DNA of 64,000 nt from Candidatus Zixiibacteriota bacterium (GTDB lineage Bacteria > Zixibacteria > MSB-5A5 > GN15 > FEB-12), in the NCBI GenBank assembly GCA_034003725.1, contig JAVEYB010000001.1, positions 62,001 through 126,000 on the forward strand, in the 5' to 3' direction. Positions 16,748-24,724 of the stretch are shown in pieces; position 1 is the stretch's first letter; each line of letters opens with the position of its first letter. Below the pieces are notes generated by a model. That model was not told where the DNA came from. It saw only the letters and a list, made by a program, of their open reading frames with translations, and searched no databases. The translations under genes were made by a program, and so were the position numbers.

Positions 16748-17218
16748 CTATTGTTTCTCCGTCGTAGCAGGTTTCGGCGCCGCAATCCGCGCATGATCGC
16801 TTCCGACAACAAGTGTCACCGACACATGGCGGTAGTTATTTTCCAGTTCATCGTAGGTCACCCGGCTGTCATCGAGACCCAGTTTCCGCGCCAGTACGAG
16901 GGCCGCGGTCTTGTCCCGTTCGCGCGAGATCACGAACGAGCTGTCAACCGAGACGGATTCGAAGTTATCCGTATCGACGATCGAAATCCGAATGTCCGCG
17001 TCGCGGTATCCGGAGAGCCGGTCGGCGACCTGAGCCGCCATGCGGGGCACGCCGCAGCCGTTGAGTACCTGCAGACGCACGGTGTGCGTGGGCGGGTCGA
17101 CCGTCTGCGAAATCCCGCGCGCCACCTGCAGCGTTACCGACACAACGTAGACCAACAAGACCACGAACGTGACGGCGATGAGAATCTCGAGGTAGCGACT
17201 TTTCAGTTGTAGTTTCAC
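16748..17218 (-). CDS. Membrane-anchored LytR C-terminal-domain protein
   Basis: A 156-residue protein with one N-terminal transmembrane helix (about residues 11-33) and an exported LytR_C domain starting VRLQVLNGCGVPRMAAQVADRL. This domain is often found after LytR-CpsA-Psr catalytic domains but here stands alone. Its function is unknown, probably at the cell wall. The start is GTG at 17218. It is first in the run with rsfS and perhaps rho; pairing of a LytR_C gene with rsfS is common. Confidence 0.8.
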   Translation of the reverse strand: MKLQLKSRYLEILIAVTFVVLLVYVVSVTLQVARGISQTVDPPTHTVRLQVLNGCGVPRMAAQVADRLSGYRDADIRISIVDTDNFESVSVDSSFVISRERDKTAALVLARKLGLDDSRVTYDELENNYRHVSVTLVVGSDHARIAAPKPATTEKQ

Positions 17219-17379
17219 TCCGCCAATCTCCCGACGGATATCACGGCAGCTGCAAACAGGTTACTCGTTGCGGGGTGGAAAACAGGTCAGGCGGTCTGCA
17301 GGAAGGATGATGCGGTAACAATTGTCTCCCGGCGGTCTCTCCTAAGGTTAGTTCCCTCGTGGTCTGCCTGTCTCGCGGT

Positions 17380-17865
17380 TCAGAATGACCAGTCGGGCGA
17401 AATCAGGCCATACCGGCTGTAGTACCCGTATGGTCCGGGGTACGCCCGTCCGTCGAACCGCTGCACCCCGATCGACATATGAAACTTATCGGAGGGATGG
17501 TAATCGAGCCGGAAACCCGGCAGGATCGTGGCACCGTTGTTCTCGTCACCCCAGAGCGCCCCCGGACTGTGAAGAATGCCGAGATTCACCTGAAGCGAGA
17601 GCTTCGGCGAAAACTCGTAAAACATGCTGGTCGACGCCAGTCCGACGGAGCCGGAATAACCCGATCCGGAGAAGTACGAGACGGAATAGCTGTGCGACCA
17701 TTTGATCCGGGAGAAATCAATCAGTGAAAAGGGGGATTCGACCGGCCTGACGCCCATGCTGTTGGACGCGGTCGGCTGCTCCAGCCGGGCCCGCTCGATA
17801 TCCTGAGTGTAGCCGGCGGCGGCCAGAGAGAGCACAACGATAACGGTAACAACGTGTTTCATCAT
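17380..17865 (-). CDS. Secreted hypothetical protein, possible small outer-membrane barrel
   Basis: A 161-residue protein that I do not recognise. MMKHVVTVIVVLSLAAAGYTQ is a clear signal peptide. The rest alternates polar and hydrophobic residues in beta-strand-like segments rich in Tyr, Gly and Ser (such as WSHSYSVSYFSGSGYSGSVGLAS) and ends in Trp-Ser-Phe, a terminal aromatic as in outer-membrane proteins. The frame is open upstream, but the ATG pair at 17865/17862 gives the signal peptide at once. A possible promoter lies directly before it. Confidence 0.65.
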   Translation of the reverse strand: MMKHVVTVIVVLSLAAAGYTQDIERARLEQPTASNSMGVRPVESPFSLIDFSRIKWSHSYSVSYFSGSGYSGSVGLASTSMFYEFSPKLSLQVNLGILHSPGALWGDENNGATILPGFRLDYHPSDKFHMSIGVQRFDGRAYPGPYGYYSRYGLISPDWSF

Positions 17866-17881
17866 ACAATACTCGCCGTTC

Positions 17882-17910
17882 AATCTACGGTTCGCGCTTC
17901 GACGGGTCAA
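17882..17910 (-). promoter_or_regulatory. Possible promoter for the secreted hypothetical protein
   Basis: On the minus strand, TTGACC (17905-17910), 17 bases and TAGATT (17882-17887) form a plausible promoter. Transcription would begin close to 17875, about ten bases before the ATG, giving a very short leader. Confidence 0.4.
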
Positions 17911-17993
17911 CAAAAAACGGCAGGCGGAGTCAGGGCAAGCGCCGCCGCTATAGGTTATAACGTTGTAATCGGCATCGGGAGTCAAAAAAACAA

Positions 17994-18746
17994 TTACAAA
18001 CCCGGCGCGAACTTCTCCGCGAGCGCCTCGAGCTGCTCTTTGGAGTTGACGCCCCGCACCTCATCGGGCTCCCGGCAGGTGACGACGGCGACCTTCAGCC
18101 CCTTGCCGTGCAGAATCTTAACGGCATCGGTCAGATAATACTCGCCCTGCGCGTTACGGTCATCGATGTCATCGATCACACCAAAGAGGCGGCGGTTGTC
18201 GAAACAGAATGTGCCCGAATTGATCTCCCTGATCCGCTGAATCTCTTCCGATGCATCTTTGTGCTCGACGATAGCGCGAAGGAAGTCACTGTCGCCGTCG
18301 CGAACGATCCGCCCGTAGCCGGTCGGATCGTCGAAGATGGCGGACAAACAGGTGGCCGCGGCTTTGGTTCGCTCGTGGACGGAGATCAGGTCGCGCACGG
18401 AGCGCTCGGTAAGAAAGGGCACGTCGCCCGCGCACACGAGTGTGGTACCATCGAAATCCCGCAAGCGCTCGCGCGCCATCATGACGGCGTGGCCGGTGCC
18501 GCGCTGCTCGTGCTGCCAGACGAAGTCGACCGGATAGTCGGCGAGCGCCTTTTCGACCAGGTCCCCCTTGAAACCAATCACGACAACCGTGCGGTCGAAG
18601 GCGAGCGGCTCGAGTGTATCGAGCAGGATGCGGATCATGGGGCGGCCATGAATTTCGTGCAGCACTTTCGGCAGGTCGGATTTCATCCGTTTGCCTTTAC
18701 CGGCGGCGAGCACAATAGCCGCTCTGGGTCGCGAATCGGTAGCCAT
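17994..18746 (-). CDS. GlmU-type nucleotidyltransferase, pyrophosphorylase domain only
   Basis: The 250 residues match the N-terminal uridyltransferase domain of GlmU, which makes UDP-GlcNAc from GlcNAc-1-phosphate and UTP: LAAGKGKRMKSDLPKVLHEI, the QHEQRGTGHAV segment, CAGDVPFLT with the metal Asp, GYGRIVRD and NSGTFCFD. The left-handed beta-helix acetyltransferase half of normal GlmU (about 450 residues) is missing and does not follow downstream. The product could be a stand-alone UDP-sugar pyrophosphorylase or half of a split pathway. It starts 39 bases after panD and probably shares its transcript. Confidence 0.85.
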   Translation of the reverse strand: MATDSRPRAAIVLAAGKGKRMKSDLPKVLHEIHGRPMIRILLDTLEPLAFDRTVVVIGFKGDLVEKALADYPVDFVWQHEQRGTGHAVMMARERLRDFDGTTLVCAGDVPFLTERSVRDLISVHERTKAAATCLSAIFDDPTGYGRIVRDGDSDFLRAIVEHKDASEEIQRIREINSGTFCFDNRRLFGVIDDIDDRNAQGEYYLTDAVKILHGKGLKVAVVTCREPDEVRGVNSKEQLEALAEKFAPGL

Positions 18747-18785
18747 GCTGGAAATAACCCCCGTTGTAACGGCGAGAAACTGCGG

Positions 18786-19136
18786 TCAGGTCGTCGGTCG
18801 ATTGCGGTCGTCAACATGCACGACGGCCGGCTTAAACGAGTCGGCCTCGGCGCGGTCGATCTGGGCGTACGCGATGATAATGACGAGATCGCCTTTTTCG
18901 GCGAGTCGGGCGGCGGCGCCGTTGAGCGCGATCGTCCCCGAGCCGCGTTTACCCTCGATCACGTACGTCTCGAAGCGGGCGCCGGTGTTGATATTGGCGA
19001 CCTGGACCTGCTCCCACGGCACCAGGTCCGCGAGATCCATCAGGTCGCGATCGATCGTAATCGACCCGACATAGTTCAAGTCCTTGTCGGTAATGGTCGC
19101 CCGATGGATTTTCGATTTGCATATAGTAATCAACAT
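18786..19136 (-). CDS. panD: Aspartate 1-decarboxylase
   Basis: PanD makes beta-alanine for pantothenate. The pro-enzyme cleaves itself between Gly24 and Ser25 (YVGS) to form the pyruvoyl cofactor. The substrate-binding region [12 protein letters not shown] is also present. At 116 residues it is slightly short but complete. PanC, which uses beta-alanine, is encoded 560 bases upstream on the same strand. Confidence 0.95.
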   Translation of the reverse strand: MLITICKSKIHRATITDKDLNYVGSITIDRDLMDLADLVPWEQVQVANINTGARFETYVIEGKRGSGTIALNGAAARLAEKGDLVIIIAYAQIDRAEADSFKPAVVHVDDRNRPTT

Positions 19137-19161
19137 GCTCGCTCAATCCGCGCCTTTCGTC

Positions 19162-19542
19162 TCAGGGGGCCAATATAGTCTTTTTCGGCAATTCCGCAAG
19201 GGGATAACGCCAAAATCGGCCCGCTCGTGTACCCGTGTAACCGGCAAGATCATAAGGAGTTCCTGAATTCCTGACAGTCATTGCCGAGCGGACTCTCGTT
19301 GGGCGCGGCGAGTGAGGCCTGTCCCGCCTCGGACTTACTGTCAACGAACTTCCCGAGGAGGAGTGCCGGCACGCAAACCAAGAACAATAATTGAAAAAGT
19401 CATTGTACAAGTATGTCTTTGAGGCGGTTACGGGGAAATGGGTTCGTTTTGTCATTTTTAGGGGGTCCCCATTTTCTTCTCTTCTCCGGAGCGCATCAAT
19501 AAAGTGACGGTTAGTAAAATTCTTCGGTGCGTACGGTGACAT
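19162..19542 (-). CDS. Doubtful small ORF in the panC-panD gap
   Basis: The ATG at 19542 (MSPYAPKNFTNRH) is preceded by GAGGAG at good spacing and opens a 126-codon frame. The first half looks like ordinary protein; the second is Ser/Arg-rich and resembles translated non-coding DNA. I do not recognise it. Another frame over 19260-19395 reads as a hydrophobic stretch plus polar tail but lacks a start. The region may be a decayed insertion or repeat rather than a gene. Confidence 0.2.
   Translation of the reverse strand: MSPYAPKNFTNRHFIDALRRREENGDPLKMTKRTHFPVTASKTYLYNDFFNYCSWFACRHSSSGSSLTVSPRRDRPHSPRPTRVRSAMTVRNSGTPYDLAGYTGTRAGRFWRYPLAELPKKTILAP
19172..19199 (-). promoter_or_regulatory. Probable panD promoter
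   Basis: On the minus strand, TTGCGG (19194-19199), 16 bases and TATATT (19172-19177) lie about 36 bases before the panD ATG. This suggests panD is transcribed separately from panC. Confidence 0.45.
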
Positions 19543-19696
19543 AGAATGGCTCCTCGTAACTGAGCAACATCTCTCTGCCTTAGGGGGGCGCGCCATTAAC
19601 ACTATCGATGTCGTAGCAAATGCGTTGGCGATGTGACTTCTTTGGAGCGCAGGAACGCTGGCGCGCGGGTGAACGGACAGGACGGCGGGCCGCCGG
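19200..19696. other. Unexplained non-coding stretch between panC and panD
   Basis: About 500 bases without a convincing gene, more AT-rich in 19380-19560 than the flanks. It contains short symmetric pieces such as GGGGGTCCCC (19462-19471), a tandem TCCTGA-AT-TCCTGA (19261-19274), and the doubtful ORF described separately. I see no tRNA or riboswitch fold that I recognise. Confidence 0.4.
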
Positions 19697-20542
19697 CTAC
19701 CGCAGCTTCAGGTTGTCGATCAGGCGCACGCCGTGCACCCGGGCGGCGAGAGAACAAACGGTGCCGGATTCGACAGTCGTACGGGGGGCGAGAGTCTTCA
19801 GATCATTAAAGGCAATATAGTCGATCTGAGCGCTGGGACAGGTGGCGAGGATGGCCTTTTCCATCTCTCGCTTGATTTTAGCACTCGACCTCTCCCCCGC
19901 GCGGGCGAGCGCTCTGGCGGTCACCAGTCCGCGATACAGACAAACGGCTTCGGGACGAGTCTCGGGCGTGAAGTATTTGTTTCGCGACGACATCGCGAGG
20001 CCATCGCGCTCGCGCACGGTCGGCGCGACGATAAACCTGATCGGGTATCCCAGGTCGGCTGTCATCTGACGGAGGACGGTGGCCTGCTGAAAGTCTTTCA
20101 TGCCGAAGACGGCGACATCGGGCCGGATAATATTGAAGAGCTTGGCAACAACGGTGGTAACGCCCCGGAAGTGAGTCGGCCGCGAGGCGCCTTCAAGAAT
20201 TCGAGTCAGTTTTTCGACGGTGACGAAGGTCTGAAAGTCTTTGGGATAGACTTCTCGCGTGGTTGGAATAAACACGATGTCACCGCCGGCCGAGCGGATT
20301 TTCTTCAGGTCGCCTCGTTCATCCCGGGGGTAGGTCGACAGGTCCTCGCGCGGGCCGAACTGGGTGGGGTTGACGAAAATGGTCGTGACGACAACATCGG
20401 CGTGTTGTTTGGCTTTGCGGATCAACGACAGGTGGCCGTCGTGCAGAAAGCCCATAGTCGGGACGACACCGATCGTTTTGCCTTGCGCGGCGAGCAGGCG
20501 GGCGGCCTGCTGCATCTGTTTTACGGTACGGATGGTTTTCAT
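19697..20542 (-). CDS. panC: Pantothenate synthetase
   Basis: PanC joins pantoate and beta-alanine with ATP. The 281 residues include VVPTMGFLHDGHLSLI with the HIGH-like HDGH, FVNPTQF, the FGMKDFQQATVLRQM segment and the KMSKS-like MSSRN. The ATG overlaps the stop of the upstream membrane-protein gene (ATGA), so the two are coupled. Confidence 0.96.
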   Translation of the reverse strand: MKTIRTVKQMQQAARLLAAQGKTIGVVPTMGFLHDGHLSLIRKAKQHADVVVTTIFVNPTQFGPREDLSTYPRDERGDLKKIRSAGGDIVFIPTTREVYPKDFQTFVTVEKLTRILEGASRPTHFRGVTTVVAKLFNIIRPDVAVFGMKDFQQATVLRQMTADLGYPIRFIVAPTVRERDGLAMSSRNKYFTPETRPEAVCLYRGLVTARALARAGERSSAKIKREMEKAILATCPSAQIDYIAFNDLKTLAPRTTVESGTVCSLAARVHGVRLIDNLKLR

Positions 20543-21687
20543 GCGGGATCAGACGGCAGACCGTTCGGGGTCGAATTGACGGCTGACTCCGGAGTGCCTG
20601 CAGGAGTCGGCTCGCCGATCGGTGGTTCCTCGTCGATCCGGTACCCGTCCTTGTGGTAGCGGATAACGACATACCCGTAGGCCTGCGCCGAGGCGACAAC
20701 ACACAGAAAGTAGCCGATCACGCTCGCGAAGATCAAAAAGAGCATGAATGCCATAACATGAGAGGCGAGGCTGTCGCCTGATCTGACAAACGGGAGCAGG
20801 CTGATCCCCCAGTCAACACCGGGAAACACCGTGAGCGCCTCTCGAAATAAATCGGAACGAATGGGTAAATGTGACAAGGCACTTGCCACCAGCTTGCGCA
20901 TCCTGCCGCCGTCGGTAAGGTCGGTCGCAAACACGATTGCCTGCACGGAACGGAAGGCAAAGTACGCGTAGACGAAGCTGGCGATCTTACCGGTTACGAG
21001 CGCGTACCCCGTATAGCCGAGCCATCGAAGGGGCTGGCGGATGACGGTGGAGAATGTCTCGAGAATAAGTCCAAAGGTCTCGCCGCGGCGGTCGGCGGCG
21101 GCAATGGCCGGTGTCAAAATGATCGATACGAGAGCGATCATGGCAATAAACACGGTGAACAGAGCGATGAAGTACAACGGGAACACTACGAAAAGGCTGT
21201 AGAGCCATTCACCCAGATAGGGAATCCGGCCAAACAGGCCAAGCAACATAAAGAGAGCGACAATAAACGTCACGAAAGCCGCGATAGCGATCTCGCAGAG
21301 GAACACCGTGCGGGCGCGACTCAGAGCGAAGCGGGCGGCGTCTTTGATCGAGAAGAAACGGTTGCCGCGTATCTGCTCAACGTTGATGGCGGCTACCCCG
21401 GTCTGACCGAGCATCAGGACAAAGACAGCGCCAAACATCCCGAGAATCAGCACTGGACCGGCGAGTGGATCAGCGAGGCCGGCCGACGGGTCCGGGAACA
21501 ACCCGTACACGTCGAATACAACCCCGAGATTCGAGCCTGAAACCAGATGGGCAAGGTAAAACGCCAGGTCGAAGACCGCCAGGGCCACGACCAGCGACGC
21601 GGTCATGACGAATATCTGCTTGGCTGACAGCGCCCTCGCGGGCGCCCCGAGGATGTCTCTCAGGTCGAAATACAGGCGGGGTTTCAT
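20539..21687 (-). CDS. Multi-pass membrane protein of unknown function
   Basis: A protein of about 382 residues with six or so hydrophobic helices: one near residues 26-48, one near 70-95, a cluster from 125 to 200, one near 230-250 and one near 315-350. The C-terminus is polar and Pro-rich. I recognise no catalytic motif; the layout resembles poorly characterised bacterial membrane proteins. The ATG at 21687 is favoured over one at 21723. A TTGACT followed at 17 bases by a weak -10 lies right before it. Coupling to panC by ATGA may only reflect co-transcription. Confidence 0.7.
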   Translation of the reverse strand: MKPRLYFDLRDILGAPARALSAKQIFVMTASLVVALAVFDLAFYLAHLVSGSNLGVVFDVYGLFPDPSAGLADPLAGPVLILGMFGAVFVLMLGQTGVAAINVEQIRGNRFFSIKDAARFALSRARTVFLCEIAIAAFVTFIVALFMLLGLFGRIPYLGEWLYSLFVVFPLYFIALFTVFIAMIALVSIILTPAIAAADRRGETFGLILETFSTVIRQPLRWLGYTGYALVTGKIASFVYAYFAFRSVQAIVFATDLTDGGRMRKLVASALSHLPIRSDLFREALTVFPGVDWGISLLPFVRSGDSLASHVMAFMLFLIFASVIGYFLCVVASAQAYGYVVIRYHKDGYRIDEEPPIGEPTPAGTPESAVNSTPNGLPSDPA

Positions 21688-21895
21688 GGGCTCAATCTTT
21701 CCCCTCGGCGGCGACAAAGTCAAGGGAAAAGGCTGGCGTTTGGGCTAAACCCACAGCCGCACAGACCGATAGAAATAATGGATGAAATTAGTATTCCTTA
21801 AAAGGGGGACGCCAAAGACGGCCGGCAGCGGATCGAAAGATCCACTGGTCGCCACCCCACCAGTCGGTCTCATCAGAACGATTACACTCAACAGC

Positions 21896-22390
21896 ATGAC
21901 ATCAGCCGCCGCGGTCGCGGTTTTCTTGTCTCTGGGGGGCGGATCCGTCCGATTCGTGCCGGTGACGCTGGCGGCCGGAGTGATCGCAGCCGGTTCGTGG
22001 TTCGCGTGCCGACGTATCAAAAGGCCGCGGTCGGCGGCGAGTGCAAGTCGGGCCGAGCATGGTGCGATAACGTCACGCGTTCCTCATGCACGGATGAAAC
22101 TTCATTCCGGCGGCGTTTCGTCGTCGCCGTCGGGCAGTCTGGAGCGTGTGAAACGATCGGCGGAGCGAGTCAATGAAATTGAAGACGAACTGATCAGGAG
22201 AATCTCGGAGCGATATCCGACCGATCAACGTACGCGGGCATTGATGATCGAATTGCAGATATGCCGTTCGCGAATGCATGCGCAACTGGCCGACCTGAGG
22301 GCGGACGACGAGACCGAGGTTGGCTCGCTGGAGGAGTTTCTTCGCGGCGCCCAGCAGAGGTACTCGGGGTTGCAGGCTGATCAGATGTGA
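21896..22390 (+). CDS. Hypothetical membrane-anchored helical protein
   Basis: A 164-residue protein, unrecognised. Two adjacent hydrophobic stretches (about residues 3-15 and 21-35) form a membrane hairpin or anchor. A basic linker follows, then a charged, coiled-coil-like helical region from about residue 85 (ERVKRSAERVNEIEDELIRRI). The same frame is open back to an ATG at 21782, but the upstream residues look non-coding. The 3' end overlaps the converging TGS GTPase gene by ten bases. Confidence 0.5.
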   Translation: MTSAAAVAVFLSLGGGSVRFVPVTLAAGVIAAGSWFACRRIKRPRSAASASRAEHGAITSRVPHARMKLHSGGVSSSPSGSLERVKRSAERVNEIEDELIRRISERYPTDQRTRALMIELQICRSRMHAQLADLRADDETEVGSLEEFLRGAQQRYSGLQADQM

Positions 22391-23382
22391 AATTCGACCA
22401 CATCACCGTCGGTCAAGACGTGATCGCGGTTAACTCGCTGGCCATCGAACTTTCCCTGTCCCCAGATCTTGGCGAACTTCAATTTCTCCGCAAAGTCTTT
22501 GTGAATGGTCATCGCAGCGTCTTCGACGGTCCCGCCGACCGGGAGGACGACGGGATCGACCAGTTCGACGGGCTTGCCTATCTGTTTGGTATAAACGCGG
22601 ATGATGCGCAGAGATTGGAAGATCGTTCGGCGCAGCGCGGTCAGGGTCGTGTCGTCCAGAATGGACGTCAGGACGGTGGGAAATCCCGCGAACGAGTTTT
22701 CGAGCGCGGCTTTGCCATTCCCGGATTCGTCGTCGTAGACTTTGTGTCCGCACACGAGCGTGCGTTTGTAGACGTACCGGGCATCGTCGACATGCGCGGG
22801 CGGGTCCGGGGTAAGAATGATCTTCCGTTCCGCGAGCGCGTCGATGATATACCGGTTCCGATCGCCCAGATTGCCGTCGGAGAGGTCAACGACAAGCAAA
22901 ACGAGGTCGGCGTTGCGGACCAGATTGGTCAGGTAGTTTTCGAACGACTCGTCCGAGATCGGCGGCGTATCGATCAGTTGAATCTGGATTGTTTCATAGT
23001 CCATCATGCCGGTGGCGGGCTCGCGGGTCGAGTAGGGATAGTCGGCTATTTCCACCCTGGCGTTGGTGAGCGCATCGACGAGTGACGATTTACCGCTGTT
23101 AGGCGCGCCGATCAGAATAACCTGCCCGGCGCCTTCGCGCTCGACGAAGTCATGGGTGGGGGCCTGTCGTGCCGCGCCGGCCGACGTCTTGCCCCCGCCG
23201 TCTATCTCCTTCTTCAGTTTGGAGATCTTCGCTTTCATTTCCGCCTGGAGCTTGTCGGTACCTTTGTGTTTGGGCATGATGCGAAGCAGTTCCTCGGCGA
23301 GACGAAGTTTCTCCCGGGAATCGCGGCAGGCCCGGAACTCCCGTTCCAGCTCGTAATACTGAGGGGGCAGATTGGCCGGCAT
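22381..23382 (-). CDS. DRG/Obg-related GTPase with C-terminal TGS domain
   Basis: The 333-residue protein has an N-terminal charged helical region (about 1-75), then a G domain with G1 GAPNSGKSS, the DYPYSTREPATG switch region, G3 DTPP and an NADLVLLVVDLSD segment. The TGS domain ends the protein (about 260-333; the DAAMTIHKDFAEKLKFAKIWGQG stretch is diagnostic). This is the layout of archaeal and eukaryotic DRG proteins and their bacterial relatives, thought to act on ribosomes. The usual NKxD is not obvious; TPDPPAH occupies its place. The start ATG sits six bases after a -10 hexamer and may be leaderless. Confidence 0.82.
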   Translation of the reverse strand: MPANLPPQYYELEREFRACRDSREKLRLAEELLRIMPKHKGTDKLQAEMKAKISKLKKEIDGGGKTSAGAARQAPTHDFVEREGAGQVILIGAPNSGKSSLVDALTNARVEIADYPYSTREPATGMMDYETIQIQLIDTPPISDESFENYLTNLVRNADLVLLVVDLSDGNLGDRNRYIIDALAERKIILTPDPPAHVDDARYVYKRTLVCGHKVYDDESGNGKAALENSFAGFPTVLTSILDDTTLTALRRTIFQSLRIIRVYTKQIGKPVELVDPVVLPVGGTVEDAAMTIHKDFAEKLKFAKIWGQGKFDGQRVNRDHVLTDGDVVEFHI

Positions 23383-23388
23383 GCCCTA

Positions 23389-23417
23389 TTAATAATGGAG
23401 TGCCCGGCAGTTGGCAA
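23389..23417 (-). promoter_or_regulatory. Leaderless-type promoter of the TGS GTPase gene
   Basis: On the minus strand, TTGCCA (23412-23417), 17 bases and TATTAA (23389-23394) are followed by only six bases before the ATG at 23382. The predicted +1 coincides with the start codon. Confidence 0.55.
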
Positions 23418-23557
23418 GTGTTGGTGCAGCCCCGGATGTACGCCGCCTGCGGCGCCGATGCAACCGACGCAGCAGCGGGAGGGCGTTTATGATCGCACCT
23501 GCACGAGTTCAGGCGGACTTATCCGGGCACCCATGCCGGATGCGGGGGCGACCGGGT

Positions 23558-24724
23558 TTATCTTCGATGTTTCACGACAATGTCGGCGATGGCGTCGCAA
23601 ATGTAGTCTATCTGCCTGAAGGTCAGCAGCGGGTACAGCGGCAGGGTGACCACGCGGCGGCCGACCCATGCGGCATTCGGAAAGATATGCTCGTTGAACC
23701 CGGCCGACCGGAACAACGACAACTCAAACATGGGGATGTAGTGTACGCCGCACTCGACGCGCCGGGCTTTCATGGCATCGATGAAACGGTCCCGCGAGAT
23801 CGTCAGACTATCGATATTCAGGCGGATGATAAACAGGTGCCAGGCGTGCCGGACATATTTGGGCGGCGACGGCAGGTCGATGTACTCGGACAGCGCCGAC
23901 AGATTGTCGCAATAGCGCTGGACGAGCGCTTCGCGTTTTTGCTGCCGGCGTTCGAATTCCGGCAGTTGGCCGAGCCCGATGGCGGCATGGACGTCGGACA
24001 TGTTGGCCTTGCGACCGGGCGCTATCACGTCGTACCGCCAGCCGGCTTCCTCGCGCCGGCGATGCGCATCTTTGGTCAGACCGTGCATCGCCAGCAGGCG
24101 GACGCGGTCGGCCAGGATCTTATGGCGCGATACGACCATTCCTCCCTCGCCGCAGGTGAGGTTCTTGGTGGCGTGGAACGAGAATACGGCGGCGTCGGTT
24201 ACCTGCGCGACCGACTTGCGGCGGTACAGTGCGCCGAACGAGTGCGCGGCATCGGCAATGACGGGCAGGGTGAAATGGTCGGCGACTTTTCGGAGCCGGT
24301 CGTATTCCGCGGGAAGTCCGGCGATATCGACGGCGATGATGGCCCGGGTGTGGGGGGTCACTTTGCGGGCGACTTCCTCAGGATCGATGTTCAGCGAGTG
24401 GGGATCGATGTCGGCAAACACGGGCTGGGCGCCGGCGTGCATGATCGCCTCGGCGGTCGCCACGAAGGAGAAGGGCGTGGTGATCACCTCGCCGCCCTGC
24501 AGTCCGAGCGCCTGCAGTGCCAGCACGAGGCCGTTGGTGCAGGAGTTGACGGCCGCAGCGTGGCGCACGCGGCAGATGCGGGCGACGGCGGACTCGAATT
24601 CCTTCACGCGGGGTCCGCTTGTGAGCCAGGTGGAGCGCAGCGTATCGCGAACGTTGGCGAAGCTGTCGGCGGACAGGCGCAGTTCGTACAGGCGTATCAT
24701 CGAGTCGGGCGCGTGCGGTTTCAT
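23558..24724 (-). CDS. DegT/DnrJ/EryC1-family aminotransferase
   Basis: A PLP-dependent sugar aminotransferase of 388 residues, the last gene of the polysaccharide operon. The PLP lysine lies in FSFHATKNLTCGEGG. ADAAHSFGALY holds the cofactor-binding Asp, and the N-terminal NSCTNGLVLALQALG phosphate-binding segment is clear. Such enzymes aminate UDP-4-keto or 3-keto sugars for surface glycans. The ATG overlaps the deacetylase-like gene stop (ATGA). The exact sugar cannot be read from the sequence. Confidence 0.9.
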   Translation of the reverse strand: MKPHAPDSMIRLYELRLSADSFANVRDTLRSTWLTSGPRVKEFESAVARICRVRHAAAVNSCTNGLVLALQALGLQGGEVITTPFSFVATAEAIMHAGAQPVFADIDPHSLNIDPEEVARKVTPHTRAIIAVDIAGLPAEYDRLRKVADHFTLPVIADAAHSFGALYRRKSVAQVTDAAVFSFHATKNLTCGEGGMVVSRHKILADRVRLLAMHGLTKDAHRRREEAGWRYDVIAPGRKANMSDVHAAIGLGQLPEFERRQQKREALVQRYCDNLSALSEYIDLPSPPKYVRHAWHLFIIRLNIDSLTISRDRFIDAMKARRVECGVHYIPMFELSLFRSAGFNEHIFPNAAWVGRRVVTLPLYPLLTFRQIDYICDAIADIVVKHRR

